This document shows, in pieces, positions 11,866 to 22,545 of a stretch of DNA of 64,000 nt (position 1 is the first letter of the stretch; the number at the start of each line of letters is the position of its first letter). Made by a program: the position numbers and the translations under genes. The notes beneath the pieces were generated by a model. It was given only the letters and a program-made list of their open reading frames with translations, did not search any database and was not told the DNA's origin. This DNA is from Calendula officinalis (taxonomy: Eukaryota > Streptophyta > Magnoliopsida > Asterales > Asteraceae). The stretch spans positions 39,827,966 to 39,891,965 of the forward strand of contig OY970830.1 of NCBI GenBank assembly GCA_963853835.1. The letters run 5' to 3'.

Positions 11866-13392
11866 TTAATTTTCTGGCTCTTGTTTCTCAAAGAAGGTCT
11901 TCTTCACCCAATCAAATGGCTGCAATTGCACAAAAACACAACACAAATTACAGCCAAATTCTATTCTATTGTTTCAGCCAAAATATAATAAACACACAAA
12001 AGCAAACATTTATGTTTCATCTGTCACGTAAATAACAAATCACTATTTGTATAATATCTAATATACTATTTATTACTTAATAAAGGTAAGTAAGATAATA
12101 ATCTTGTCAAGTTTATCTTCAAATGTTAGATTTAAAACAAAATCCGGATGCAGAAGTAGATGGGTCAAATTTGCCAAGCATCAATCAACCTTTAATATTA
12201 TTATAATACGACAATAATTATCCAGACAACAAATAAAACTACAAATACTTCCATCATTAAACTTTTCAAACACTAAAATGATAGTCCCTAAACACGAATT
12301 CTGTATAAACATACAACTTATAATCATCTCAATTTGGCACAAGTGTCAACAACCTCATACTACATGTGGCAAAAATCAAATTGGGTAACAGGTCTAAGCA
12401 TGTTAGGGTTAGAGATTGGTTTCTTTTAGCACAAATGAAGCGGGTCGGGCTGAGCGGCAAACACTTTTTGTTTTTGAATTATAAATAATTATTGTGTTAA
12501 AACTTAAATGTGATCACAAAACTACATAATTACAACAAATAATTAATGTTGTTCTGTAAAAGTCATAATTAATCTGAGCAGAATTTGCAAATGCTCAAAT
12601 CTCTTCACAAAGCAAGCAAATGAGTAACTTATATCATACTTTTCTACTCAACCAAACATCATGGATCAACATAGGATTGTTTTAAATAATCCTAACTCAG
12701 CTTACAAGCTTATAAACACTCAACAGCATCTTCTCTTAAATGCAACACAAAGTACAGGACACTAGATAAATCAAATAAACTGAACTTTGAATCACAAACT
12801 ATTAGAATAACTCATCGTTCCACAACTTTTACCCAAAAAAAAGTTACACCTTTCTCAAAGGTGTGGATAAGTCCAGATATCAATTTATATATCTAATTAG
12901 TAAACAAGTTACCATGTTTCAACGAGAATAAGATCATGTTTTAACAAAAAAAAAAATAATACTTGATTTACATTAATGATTATCCAAGGGACAGGCAGGT
13001 ATAATTTTCGAATGACTAGTGTCACGGAATCAAGATCGAGATCTGCAGCATAGCAACGATTAATTGCGACTCCTAATTACGAAATGAATCGATGAGATAC
13101 TTAGCTTTAGAAAAACAGATTTCCATCGCAATTAGGGCATATATGAACAAATTAATTCATGGAATATAAATCAACGAGAAACTAGCTTTACGATGATAAA
13201 TCCAGCTAATCAAGCAATCAATAAATTGAGGAAATGATGTATCGAAATATTGTGAGAAACATGAAGGACCTGAACGATCCAAACGGCGGTGGTGAACGCA
13301 GCGACGCCCCAGGCGGCGGCCGCCTGGATATCGGTGGCTTGAGGGCGTTTGTTTGGCTTGATGAACTTGAGGGCGTTTCCGGCTCCGGCCAT
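11866..13392 (-). CDS. 58-residue single-pass protein, mitochondrial ATP17/Fb15-like
   Basis: Two exons: 13270-13392 (41 codons, starting MAGAGNALKFIKPNKRP) and 11866-11919 (17 codons plus stop, PFDWVKKTFFEKQEPEN), separated by a 1350-bp GT-AG intron. The joint falls between codons. The protein has a basic N-terminus, a hydrophobic segment AAAAWGVAAFTTAVWIVQ (about residues 23-40) that could span a membrane, and a conserved-looking PFDWxKKTFxEK tail. From memory it resembles the small plant protein At4g30010 / cotton Fb15, linked to mitochondrial ATP synthase preparations; treat that as tentative. The gene is easily missed because the second exon is only 54 bp and far away. Nothing else is seen inside the intron. 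Confidence 0.8.
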
Positions 13393-13509
13393 TGTCTTCG
13401 ATCCTTTTCAACGTAATAATAAAACCTAGCGAATATTGTTTCGAGATTGAGTTTTCGTTTTCTGTAGAACCGATGAGCAGAATTTTTAGACCCATTCGTC
13501 TATAAATAC

Positions 13510-14347
13510 TTGGGGTGAGCATAAAAATCGAACAAAAACAGAAAGATTGCACTGAAAAAACCGAATAATTTGAAAAATCGATGTCAACGGTTTTAATTTT
13601 TGAAAAATCCGAATGTTTAGGGCGGTTTTTAGGGACCCGACTGAAAAACCCGTTCCGGCGCGTCATTATATATTTTTTAAGTTTTACAAAATTATTGTTA
13701 TATTTGTAAATGATTTAACATTTAACCATCTTTTATGGATGAGACATGAATTAGGATTATTGCAAAATATTATTGGATGCTATTTTATTATTAATCTTAT
13801 TTAAATTTTGAATTTATGATTATATTATATAAAAACTTATGAGTTTTTGTTTTATTCATATACAAAGTTTGAATCATAATACTCCCTCCGTCCCACAAAA
13901 AACTTCCTATTTCACTCTAAATTTTTGTCCCACAAAAAACTTCTCATTTCTCATATTTGATGGGCTCCACACAATAAAAAACTATTATAACTAAAGACCC
14001 CACCACTAATATCCACTAATTATCTTTCTCTCTCCAACCCAACCTAATATTTTAATCAAAAATATTATCAATGACCCCACCACTAACTATCACCTAAAAA
14101 CTTGTGCAAAAGACGAATGAGAAGTTTTTTGTGGGACGGAGGGAGTATTAATTTTAAATGTAATAAATTGGTAAATTTAAAGGAAAACAAAAAACTGAAA
14201 AACCCGAAACCGAACCGATTTATTGAGAAAAACCCGCAAAACCGAAAAGCTCGAAACCAAAGGGGGCGTAATTTATAAAACCCAAACTTTTGGTCCGGGG
14301 TTTGGGTTTAATTAAAAACCGCTCAAAACCGCCTCATGTTCACCCTA
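13510..14347. mobile_element. hAT-type MITE with a nested Stowaway
   Basis: The ends read TTGGGGTGAGCA and TGTTCACCCTA(A), related to the TIR of the element at 4465-4992. They are flanked by ATAAATAC (13502-13509) and ATAAATAT (14348-14355), an 8-bp duplication with one change. The subterminal zones contain repeated AAAACCG / CCGAAAC units. A complete Stowaway (13882-14145) sits in the middle. Confidence 0.8.
13882..14145. mobile_element. Stowaway MITE nested in the hAT MITE
   Basis: Ends CTCCCTCCGTCCCAC and GTGGGACGGAGGGAG, flanked by TA. About 264 bp and closely similar throughout to the copy at 5911-6153, so the two belong to one family. Confidence 0.95.
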
Positions 14348-14451
14348 ATAAATATACTTGATCCCGAAAAATTTGTATTTGTATAAGATGCTTAAAGATG
14401 TTTATTACAAAATCGTCAATTTCACATTTTTTGAAGCAAATTTATTAGGGA

Positions 14452-15256
14452 TAATTGCTTTTATATCTTTGTAAAACTCATTAATTATTTCTATATCCTT
14501 TTCAAATTAACTAGCAGGTTACCCGCGCAATGCGGCAGAAGGTACCCTATGACTAAATTTGACGGCGATCAAGTAGTGGGTGGTGACGACGGTAGTGATA
14601 GTGGCTGCTGGTTGTGGTCGCGCAGATAGTGGCTGCTGGTAGTGGCTGCTGGTTGACTAGGCGTTTTAAGTTTTTGCATTATGTAGGATGTTTTTTTGGG
14701 ATAAAGCAAAGTATTAAGTAGATCAATTGGTTAACACGCAGTCCGTACTCGCAAAAGGTCTTGGGTTCGAATCCCCTAAGCAATATTTTTTTATTTTGTG
14801 ATGTTTAAGATGTTTCACAAAGTAGAAATTTAAGATTAAGACTTTCTAAACTTAGAAGGCCTAAATGCTTTAAAAAGGAGTAAGATAAGATAAATTATCT
14901 TTATATCCTTCTAAACTTTGTAACTGCCTCCATATCCTTCTAAATATTTAAAACTCTCTTTTATATATCCAAAAACCTATTTTAATATTTATTAAATCAT
15001 TATAATGTCAATACTTATCAAATAAGTCGGTAATATATCTATTTATTATGTATTAGAAATCATGTTTATTTGTCTATATTATTGATATTATCATGATTTA
15101 ATAAATAATAAAATAGATTTTTGGACATAAAAAATAGTTTAAAAGCTTTGGAAGGATATGAAAGTAATTATAAAGTTTAAAAGGATATAGATATAATTTA
15201 TAGATTTGAGAAATAATAATAATTTATGAGAATTATAAGGACATAAAAGAAATTTT
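14452..15256. repeat. Long AT-rich imperfect inverted repeat, interrupted MITE
   Basis: The left arm (14452-14500 and 14883-14998) contains TTTTATATCCTT and ATATCCAAAAACCTATTTTA. The right arm (about 15105-15256) contains their reverse complements, such as TAGATTTTTGGACATA and AAGGATATAGATATAA. The centre is ATTTATTAAATCAT / ATGATTTAATAAAT. The left arm is split by about 380 bp of unrelated sequence holding a tRNA-like segment. Confidence 0.55.
14505..14800 (+). mobile_element. Candidate tRNA-derived SINE-like insertion
   Basis: Contains a box A-like AAGTAGATCAATTGGTTAA (14717-14735) and a perfect box B GGTTCGAATCC (14764-14774) followed by a T-run at about 14786, the internal Pol III promoter layout. 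It interrupts the AT-rich inverted repeat. No intact tRNA cloverleaf is formed. Boundaries are not defined by a clear target duplication. Confidence 0.4.
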
Positions 15257-15281
15257 CTAAATTTAGGGAATTTATTATACT

Positions 15282-15550
15282 TCATCCGTTTCAAAATAAG
15301 TGATACATTTTGATTTTCACGTTATTTGAGGCAAAATATCATAATGAAGGTTAAATTAGATTAAAATTGGATAGTTAGTGGAGGAAAGGTCTCACACATG
15401 TTGATTAAAGTGAGTTTAATGATGTTTAAATGTAAAAGTAAGGGTACATGTGTCTTTTCACTATTTAAATGATATAGTTAGTGGATGTGGGATCCACAAC
15501 TTTTTATCAAATAAGGTAAATTTTCAAAATGTATCACTTATTTTAAAACA
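15282..15550. mobile_element. Degenerate Stowaway-like MITE
   Basis: The left end TACTTCATCCGTTTCAAAA continues with TAAGTGATACATTTT; at 15525-15550 lies AAAATGTATCACTTATTTTA, its inverted partner. The outermost right end is altered. It sits upstream of the PPR gene at 15762. Confidence 0.6.
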
Positions 15551-15761
15551 CCCTGAAAAAAATAGTGTATCACTTGTTTTGAATAGCAGTTTTAGCACAA
15601 ATTTCTTTCATTTTCTTTTATTTTTCATTTAAGAAAAAAAATACTATCCAACACAGAACTACTTCTTTACCCAAGTTCCAACTCTCTTCTGAGTTAAAAG
15701 TTGAAACTCGGAACGCATCGTTGGGCTCCTCTAAATTTGAAATTAAGGAAACCTTTCGATA

Positions 15762-17463
15762 ATGGTGTTAGAGCAATTGAGAGGTTTGTCATCTGCTAAA
15801 CGGCTCTACTACCAGTCTTCACGAAGAATTACATCCAACTCTACAGATCATTTAGCACAGAGATTGATTCACGAACCAGTTTCTCGAATCAAAACATTAC
15901 TTGATTCGGAAATGGTGAAGAAATCAGGCACCGAAAACCTTCAGTTTCCATGGGATATACTCCTCATTTCTGTTCATTCTTCTTCCCCTCCCAAAGCTCA
16001 GCTGGTAACAATCTCTTTCCTAACCCTAATTTCGCTTCTTCTTATTTCCCCCCCTTTTGTAATTTATGTTAGGGTTTAGGAGCTCAATTAGATGTGCACT
16101 TGAAATTACAACAAAATGGATTACGAACTCGTAAATTACATAACTCACTATGAATATCGCATCTTCCTTTTAAAATGCAATTTAATAGAATTGTTTTCTA
16201 TGATGACAATGTAATCGAGGAACCTGCAAGAGCAAGGGAGGTAGTATTTATCCTTAATTGTGTAATTAACTAGAAGTCTAGAACTCGAGAATATTAAGCT
16301 TAAATTGTTGAATCTCAGAACTTTGGCTTGAAATTTTCAACTTTAGTATATTTGCTATAGACTATAGTGTATTTGCAATTTTGCATTTACTGCATAGAAC
16401 TTAAGTTTGAGCAAAATATCAAATGAATTCAAATTAATCCGAAAACTAATATCTACTTAGGCAGGTTCTTGACTGGAGATTAGAGAATTTGCTAAAAGAA
16501 AACAAGAGAAACGACAACAATTACAAGGATTTAATACACTTTTGTGGGAAGATTCAAAACACGCAAACAGCAATGCGTGTTTTCACTTTAATGGAAAATC
16601 ATGGTGTAAAGCCAACTTCAATCATTTTTGATGCCCTAATATCCACTCATTTATCTTCAGGTAACATAATCACTGCACTTAGCATATTTGAAATAATGCA
16701 GAACTCAGAAGACTATAAACCAACTGCACACACTTACAATTTGTTCATTTCTGCATTTGCAAATCTTGGAAACAGTAAGGCAATGCTAGCATGGTATTCA
16801 GCCAAGATTGCTTCTGGTTTTTCAGTCGATTTAGAAACGTATGAAGCTCTCATTTTAGGGTTTATAAAATTAAAAAGATTCCAAGATGTTGATAAGTTTT
16901 ATGGAGAAATGTTAGCAGCGGAAATCAAACCTAATTTATCGATATTACATAATATGCTTTTAGGGTTTTGTGAACGAAAGGATTTGGTTAAAATCAGAGG
17001 GTTTTTTAAGAGTATATTGGATCATAAATGGGAGATTAATGCAAACATGGTTGAGAAGGTTGTTGCATTTTATTGTGAATTAGAATCAGTAAAAGAGTTG
17101 GAATGGTTGTTAGTGGCATTAACAGAGAGATATTATAATCAAGATTTGGATATAATTTCTGAAATTCACTATGGATTAATTAGGGTTTATGCTAAATTGG
17201 ACAGATTAGATGATATGGAATACTCTGTTGGGAGGATGTTGAAACAAGGGGTACGTTTTAGGTCAGAAAAAGACGTTGAAAATGTGTTATGTTCGTATTT
17301 TCGTAAAGGTTCATACGATAGATTAGATGTATTTTTGGAGTTTATAAAGTCTTCACATAAACTTTCAAGATCCACTTATGAATTATTAGTTGCTGGTTAC
17401 CGTAGGGCGGGGCTGTATGATAAGGTCAATTTGGTCATAGAAGATTTGAGTCAACAACTATAA
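15762..17463 (+). CDS. P-class pentatricopeptide repeat protein, organellar
   Basis: Two exons, 15762-16004 and 16465-17463, joined in phase (81 plus 332 codons, 413 aa). The first about 30 residues are basic and Ser-rich (MVLEQLRGLSSAKRLYYQSS), consistent with a mitochondrial or plastid presequence. Exon 2 holds a run of about 35-residue helical repeats, e.g. AMRVFTLMENHGVKPTSI, LSIFEIMQNSEDYKPTAHT and VDKFYGEMLAAEIKPNLS. No E, DYW or SMR domain follows, so it is P class; such proteins bind organellar RNA for stability, splicing or translation. The target is unknown. The exon 1 acceptor was chosen because it keeps the frame and gives VLDWRLENLLKE directly before the first repeat. Confidence 0.82.
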
Positions 17464-17797
17464 GATTGATCTTTTAGGTTTTTGGTTCTGTTTTTGTTTT
17501 TTGGTTCTTGTTCGGTTTAAACTCGAATAATATTGCTGGCAACTATGCAATTATTCATACACAATTGCCGATAATATGTAACAAAAAACAAGACATGAAA
17601 ATACCAAAGATAATAAAAATTAAAATGGAGATTTACAATTCTAAAAAGTCCCTCTTTTTCTGCCTAAATGAACAATCATTTACAAAAAAAAAAAGGTAAT
17701 TAGAGTTAGAACTTTACAATTTACACAATCATCAACAATAATAGTCATCCTTATCCCAACTTCAACAAGAGCGAGTGAGTTGACTCGGGAGGAACAT
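17464..17797. other. Gap between convergent PPR and Mpv17 genes
   Basis: AT-rich 3' UTR territory of two tail-to-tail genes. No other feature is seen. Confidence 0.6.
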
Positions 17798-19061
17798 TCA
17801 TCCATCCCGACTTTTATTCTTTTCAGAAGAAAAGCATTTGAACCATTGTTTCCAAGCAGCATCTTGTTGTTGTTCAAGCCATGAAAGAAAACAACTATCC
17901 AACAAGCAAAAAAGATTAACATACAAAAGTTGGTAAGTTACTGGTACAAAACGGAAATTGATGACTTGAACAATTGGCCAAATCCCTCCTTCTACTATTA
18001 AAGCGGGGATAAAATCTCGTTTGACTTCTTCTTTGACTTGAGTAACGCTTTTGCCCGATGCAAAACCCATGTAAGCAAAGAAAACAAATAGGTCAATGGG
18101 CCCGAATATGATCCCGTCTAGGGCTACTTTCATGGCAACGAATCGCATGGATTTTGGTGGGTATACAAATCTATACTTTAGAAACTGGTCTAGAGCTTCA
18201 TACCTACAACAAGAAATCACATAACATTGAACGTATATGTGTTTATGTATGTATGTATCAATTTAAGAATATATGTATTTTGGGCCTAATTTTAAAATGT
18301 TGTGTAATAATATGGAGAAACAACTAACCAGTAGTGGCCAATTGGGCCGACAAATGCCATCCCAAAAAGGCTTGTAGTAACAATTCGTCTCCAGTCTATA
18401 CCTATATCTCTATCATCCTCCTGCTGAGTTAACAAAATATCACCTTCAAAAACCCACAAATTGCTACATAACCAATAATCATCGAAAGATAAATATATAC
18501 TCCGTCCCAATATAATTGCCCACCCGATAAAAACATGTAGTTTAAGAAAAAATTACATTGATTATATCATGTCACCAATTAAATTTTCTCTTTTTATCAT
18601 TAAATGTTTTTTTGACAATTATTTTGAGACAAACCAAAATAGAAATATGAATAATAAAATTAAGACGGAGGGAGTAACAAACTAAAAAATGTAACATGGT
18701 GGTGATAGTCTAATGGTAAGGGCTAAATTCCTAGATCCCATGGTAAACATATGACTAGGGTAAGATTAATCATGGTTAGGTTGTGATTTTAAATTAATAT
18801 TTTTTATTCAAACAATCGAAACCAATTATGAAAATGTAATAATCATATTGCAAATGAACCAACATGGCTTCCATGATATATTTACGTCGTCAAAGAATAA
18901 CTTACGGGAAGGAAAAGGTTTTTTTTCTTGCACGCGGTGGCGCGTGTAAGAGCCTGAGCAACAAAATCACCAAGACCCCAAATGAAACCAGAGCTTATTA
19001 TTTGTGTCTTCACCGGATGAGCAGATAAACACTTTTTATACCATCTCCAAACCTTCAACAT
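17798..19061 (-). CDS. Mpv17/PMP22 family membrane protein
   Basis: Three exons: 18906-19061 (52 codons), 18329-18423 and 17798-18203; the phases agree and give 218 aa. Family hallmarks are present: the start LKVWRWYKKCLSAHPVKTQ with GxxxxxGD (GFIWGLGDFVAQ), WRRIVTTSLFGMAFVGPIGHYWY, the DGIIFGPIDLF segment, and WPIVQVINFRFVPVTYQLLYVN. Four hydrophobic segments are expected. Members sit in peroxisomal, mitochondrial or plastid membranes and are thought to act as channels; which organelle applies here is not readable. The exon 2 acceptor is a CAGCAG tandem, so one Gln may be alternatively included. A three-codon upstream frame overlaps the start codon. Intron 1 hosts a Stowaway MITE. Confidence 0.9.
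18499..18675. mobile_element. Stowaway-like MITE in Mpv17 intron 1
   Basis: Ends TACTCCGTCCCAATATAATT and AAGACGGAGGGAGTA, flanked by TA. Shorter (about 175 bp) and diverged from the copies at 5.9 and 13.9 kb. Immediately after it (18700-18775) a weak tRNA-like box A (TAGTCTAATGGTAAGG) is seen without a good box B. Confidence 0.75.
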
Positions 19062-19998
19062 TTCATCAGATTTCTATCTTCTTTTCTTTTTGTTGTTGAA
19101 GAAACAGGGTGTGGGCTTGTTTCTAATTTCTATGCCCAATTCAATTGAAATTCCTAAAAGATGATTTTGTTTTTATTTGAATGATAATGTTAGGAGACGA
19201 AAGCGAGCCTTCCTTCTTGTTCTGGCCATTATGATATTGTTTTGAATTGTGTGAATTTGATAGGGTTTCAAGGAAATGGAATAAGAAATTTGAAACCTCT
19301 GTTAATAACGTTGGTTGAGATTCAATTTAGGTGTGTTTAAACCAGGGAGCTTTGAACCCGAAATGAATATTAGTGTACGAATATTGTTGGGCAAATAATC
19401 CGTGTTGGTAAATGTTATTTTTAGAAGATCTCAAAATCATTTACAAAAGTTATTTACTTTTGAAACATAAGAAATCACCTTTTAAATAGTGAAAATTGAA
19501 CGGAATAAAAATAACAAAACTTTATAGTAGACTAACAAAAAGGGATACTAAATACCACATAAATTACTTAACATTAAAACAAATATTGTAAAACAATGAT
19601 TATTATGTGTAGAGTAGTTTGTATAATGTATAAATCACCTCATTCATAGAAAATCAAGGTTCTAAATACCATGAGGCGTGGTGTGACGACATAACTAAAC
19701 CTTAAGGCTTAGAAACTTGCAACATTTCTTAAGTTGTGATATAAGACGATAATGTTGTACATAAATTATAGTTATGTATATACAACTATACAGACAAAGA
19801 CGAAAAAACACATAATTATTAATGTATAACATAGTTCATTATTTTTTTTCTTAATATTTGATATATCTAATTATTTTTATAATTAATTAATTATATATAT
19901 TTGACTTATATAATTCAGTTGTTTTAAATGACTAGAAAATATAATTTGTTATAGGTAAATACGAGTCAAAGTTATTAGACTTTGACATATGCAAGTTT
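19062..19998. other. Intergenic, no gene seen
   Basis: Upstream region of the Mpv17 gene and left flank of the gypsy insertion. AT-rich. No coding potential or clear repeat is recognised. Confidence 0.6.
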
Positions 19999-20003
19999 TA
20001 CAC

Positions 20004-22345
20004 TGTAACATCCCGAGACCCGACCTTTAATATTTTATTACTTTTGGTAAGTAATATCTTATTGTTTATTATTTTATTAATTTATAGAATTTTATTTGAT
20101 TTAATTGAATTAATTGTATTTTTAACCATGGGGTTAAAAATTAAGTAAAACTGAGATATTTAAATGTTAAAATGATTTTTACATATTTGGGTTCATTTCT
20201 GAACCGGGGTTCTAAAAATATATTCGTTGTTAAAATTGGAGTTAGTTAGGTCTAATTAAATTATCTGTGAACCTATTATCCTATACTGTGTTTAAATGAA
20301 AATACCTGTGTTTGAGTGAGGGGGTACGTGTTATGTGTTAGACATCTGTCAATTTACTCCTCATTTTCTCTGGCCTCTCTCTGTCTCGACATCACACACA
20401 ACACACACACCCATTCTTGAAGTTTTCTCTCAAAATTGAAGAATTGATACTTGAATCCTTTGATTTCTGCTGTAAATTCGTGATTAGAAGCAAGATTAAG
20501 TAAGTTCCCTTCCTTCTTTAGCTAGGGTTTCATGTTATTGATGTAGAGATGAACTAGGGTTCTTGAACTAGTGGGTTTTCTTGAAGTTCTTGTTGAATCT
20601 TGATGGAAATCCGAAATTGATGCTTGATTTGGTGTCTAAATGAGTTCTTTCAAGTAATGTATGAATTGTTGTTAGTTGTGGTGCATTAGGTGAAGCTTTC
20701 ATGAAGCTCCATCAATGGTGGATTGGGGAAGATGATGAAGATCTTCCCTAAATTGGTTAAATGTAAATGTTGATGTTCTTGATGTTTTGATAGTTGAATT
20801 ATGCATGTTTGAATGGTAATTGTGAAGTATGAAGATCATTAGTTATTTGTTATGAAAATACATAAAATATGGTAGTGTTTGGCTAGGTGGGAATTTAGCC
20901 ATAAACTAGTTAAATTATAGATTGTTGACTTTGGTCAAATCTGGGAATTGACTTTTGGTCTTGTTTAGTTTGTAAGTCTTAGTTATCAATTTTAATGTTG
21001 ACAATGTGTTAGTTGAATGAATTGTAAGCTTGATTGTGTTAGTATCGGCCCATGACCCGTTTGATTGATAATTGGTGCATTTGACCTAAATAAGGTCAAG
21101 GTTGGTAATACTTACAATTGGATGCAAGAAATATGTTGGTTATGTAATTTTGATGTTGACCATGTAGTTGAATTCGTTGGATAATGTTGTGTGTATTCCC
21201 GACTTGTTATTGTTGTTTTGACCCGTTTGGGCCTAGTGTGCAAATTGGTTAAATTGACTAATGAATTGACTTGATGAAGTGTTAGACTTTAGTTATGGTT
21301 ATGAGTAAAAATACAAGTATTTGGTTATAAGCTCTTGTTGCAAAAATGTGGTCTTAAGCTTATAGTACTTGTTACATAATTGATAATTTCGGGTGACTAA
21401 TTCGGTATTCATTTTGTACAGGAAAAGGGAAGGAGCCTCAGTGATATAAGATCATTGAGCTCGGCACGAGAAGGAAGCTAAGGTGAGTGGACTTAACCTT
21501 CTTCTTGTGTGATTTACAAAATTAGGGAATGGTAGAGTTTTGAGAAAAAAATGCAGGATTTTGCTGTCTGGGGAAGTTCGCGATCGCGAACTTGTGTTCG
21601 CGATCACGAACAGGTGGCAGGGAAAATGGGGCTTGATCGTGAGGAAGTTCGCGATCGTGAACTCCTAGTTCGCGACGCGAACTCTGAGTTCGCGACGCGA
21701 ACTTTGTCACGAGCAGATTTCTTGGCTGCAATTCTTTTTTACAAGTTTAACTTGGTCTGGTGGTCAATGGTAGTATGTGCACATGTTTTCTAGAGGTTAG
21801 CTATGGTGGTTTTCGGCTACGCTTCGTTACTCTTGGCAGGGGCGATCAGACTCCTTCGTATTCGTTATGTAAGGAGGGATCACTGTGCCTCTAGTAAAGA
21901 AGCCATCGGTTGACTGTTGTTGGCCGACAACAGTTGAAGGTCCTCGCCCGACCGCCGATCCTCTTTTAACGTCCAATTGCTTGTGGAAGTTTGGACGGGT
22001 TTCCCCTATTGATTTCTCTTGATTTTCTAATTGGTTGTGGTTGTGCAACTTGATGTTTATTTCTATTCACTTAGCTTTGTGCTAATCCCTCATTTGTTAA
22101 CTCCTTTCAGGTTGTGGTTTTGGCTTGACTGGAGTCGGGTTTTGGAAGTCTGACCGTACTCTGATTTTGTATACCGGGTCGAGCCTGTTTTAGTAACACC
22201 TTGAATTGGATTTACATTTAGTTAATATGTAAAGTTTTTATGACATGTAATAATTTAGTAATTATGTTTTCTTAAATCGCTTCCGTATGCATATTTAAAA
22301 AAAAAAAAAAAAAAAAAAAATATGGCTCTAGATTGTGGTGTTACA
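20004..22345 (+). repeat. 5' LTR of the gypsy element
   Basis: Starts TGTAACATCCCGAGACC and ends TGTGGTGTTACA. It contains CA-repeats, a palindrome cluster (21576-21702) and a 24-base A tract near the end. It differs from the 3' LTR by four substitutions and two 2-bp length changes (a CT repeat and the A tract). Confidence 0.97.
21576..21702. repeat. GTTCGCGATCGCGAAC palindrome cluster in the LTR
   Basis: A perfect palindrome at 21576-21591 is followed by variants (GTTCGCGATCACGAAC, GTTCGCGATCGTGAAC, and two of GTTCGCGACGCGAAC). The same cluster is at 28839-28965 in the 3' LTR. CpG-dense within AT-rich DNA. Function unknown. Confidence 0.85.
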
Positions 22346-22348
22346 ATT

Positions 22349-22360
22349 TGGTATCAGAGC
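22349..22360 (+). other. Primer-binding site, initiator Met tRNA
   Basis: TGGTATCAGAGC, three bases after the 5' LTR, complementary to the 3' end of plant initiator methionyl-tRNA. This is the usual minus-strand primer site of plant LTR elements. Confidence 0.95.
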
Positions 22361-22545
22361 CCAGGTTTGGCGATGGTTGCACATTTAGGTGTACCATTCC
22401 CAAATCTTGGCTCGAGTTGGTCAAACTTCCTTAATGTTGGGAGTGGATTAGTCGAGTGAATATGAATTGTGTGTCAGTAGTAGTTAGTAAATAGGTACTA
22501 ACGATTTAAACTAATAGTTCGTGAGATGATGTGTTTGTTACAGAC

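Noticed and set aside
13157..13666. 169-aa minus-strand frame over the 58-aa gene
   Set aside because: A different frame of the same strand with no domain; the spliced short protein explains the region.
14717..14780. A functional tRNA gene
   Set aside because: Box A and B are present but no acceptor stem or full cloverleaf can be paired.
21551..22048. Small open frames in the LTR, present twice
   Set aside because: They coincide with the palindrome cluster and are duplicated only because the LTR is duplicated.
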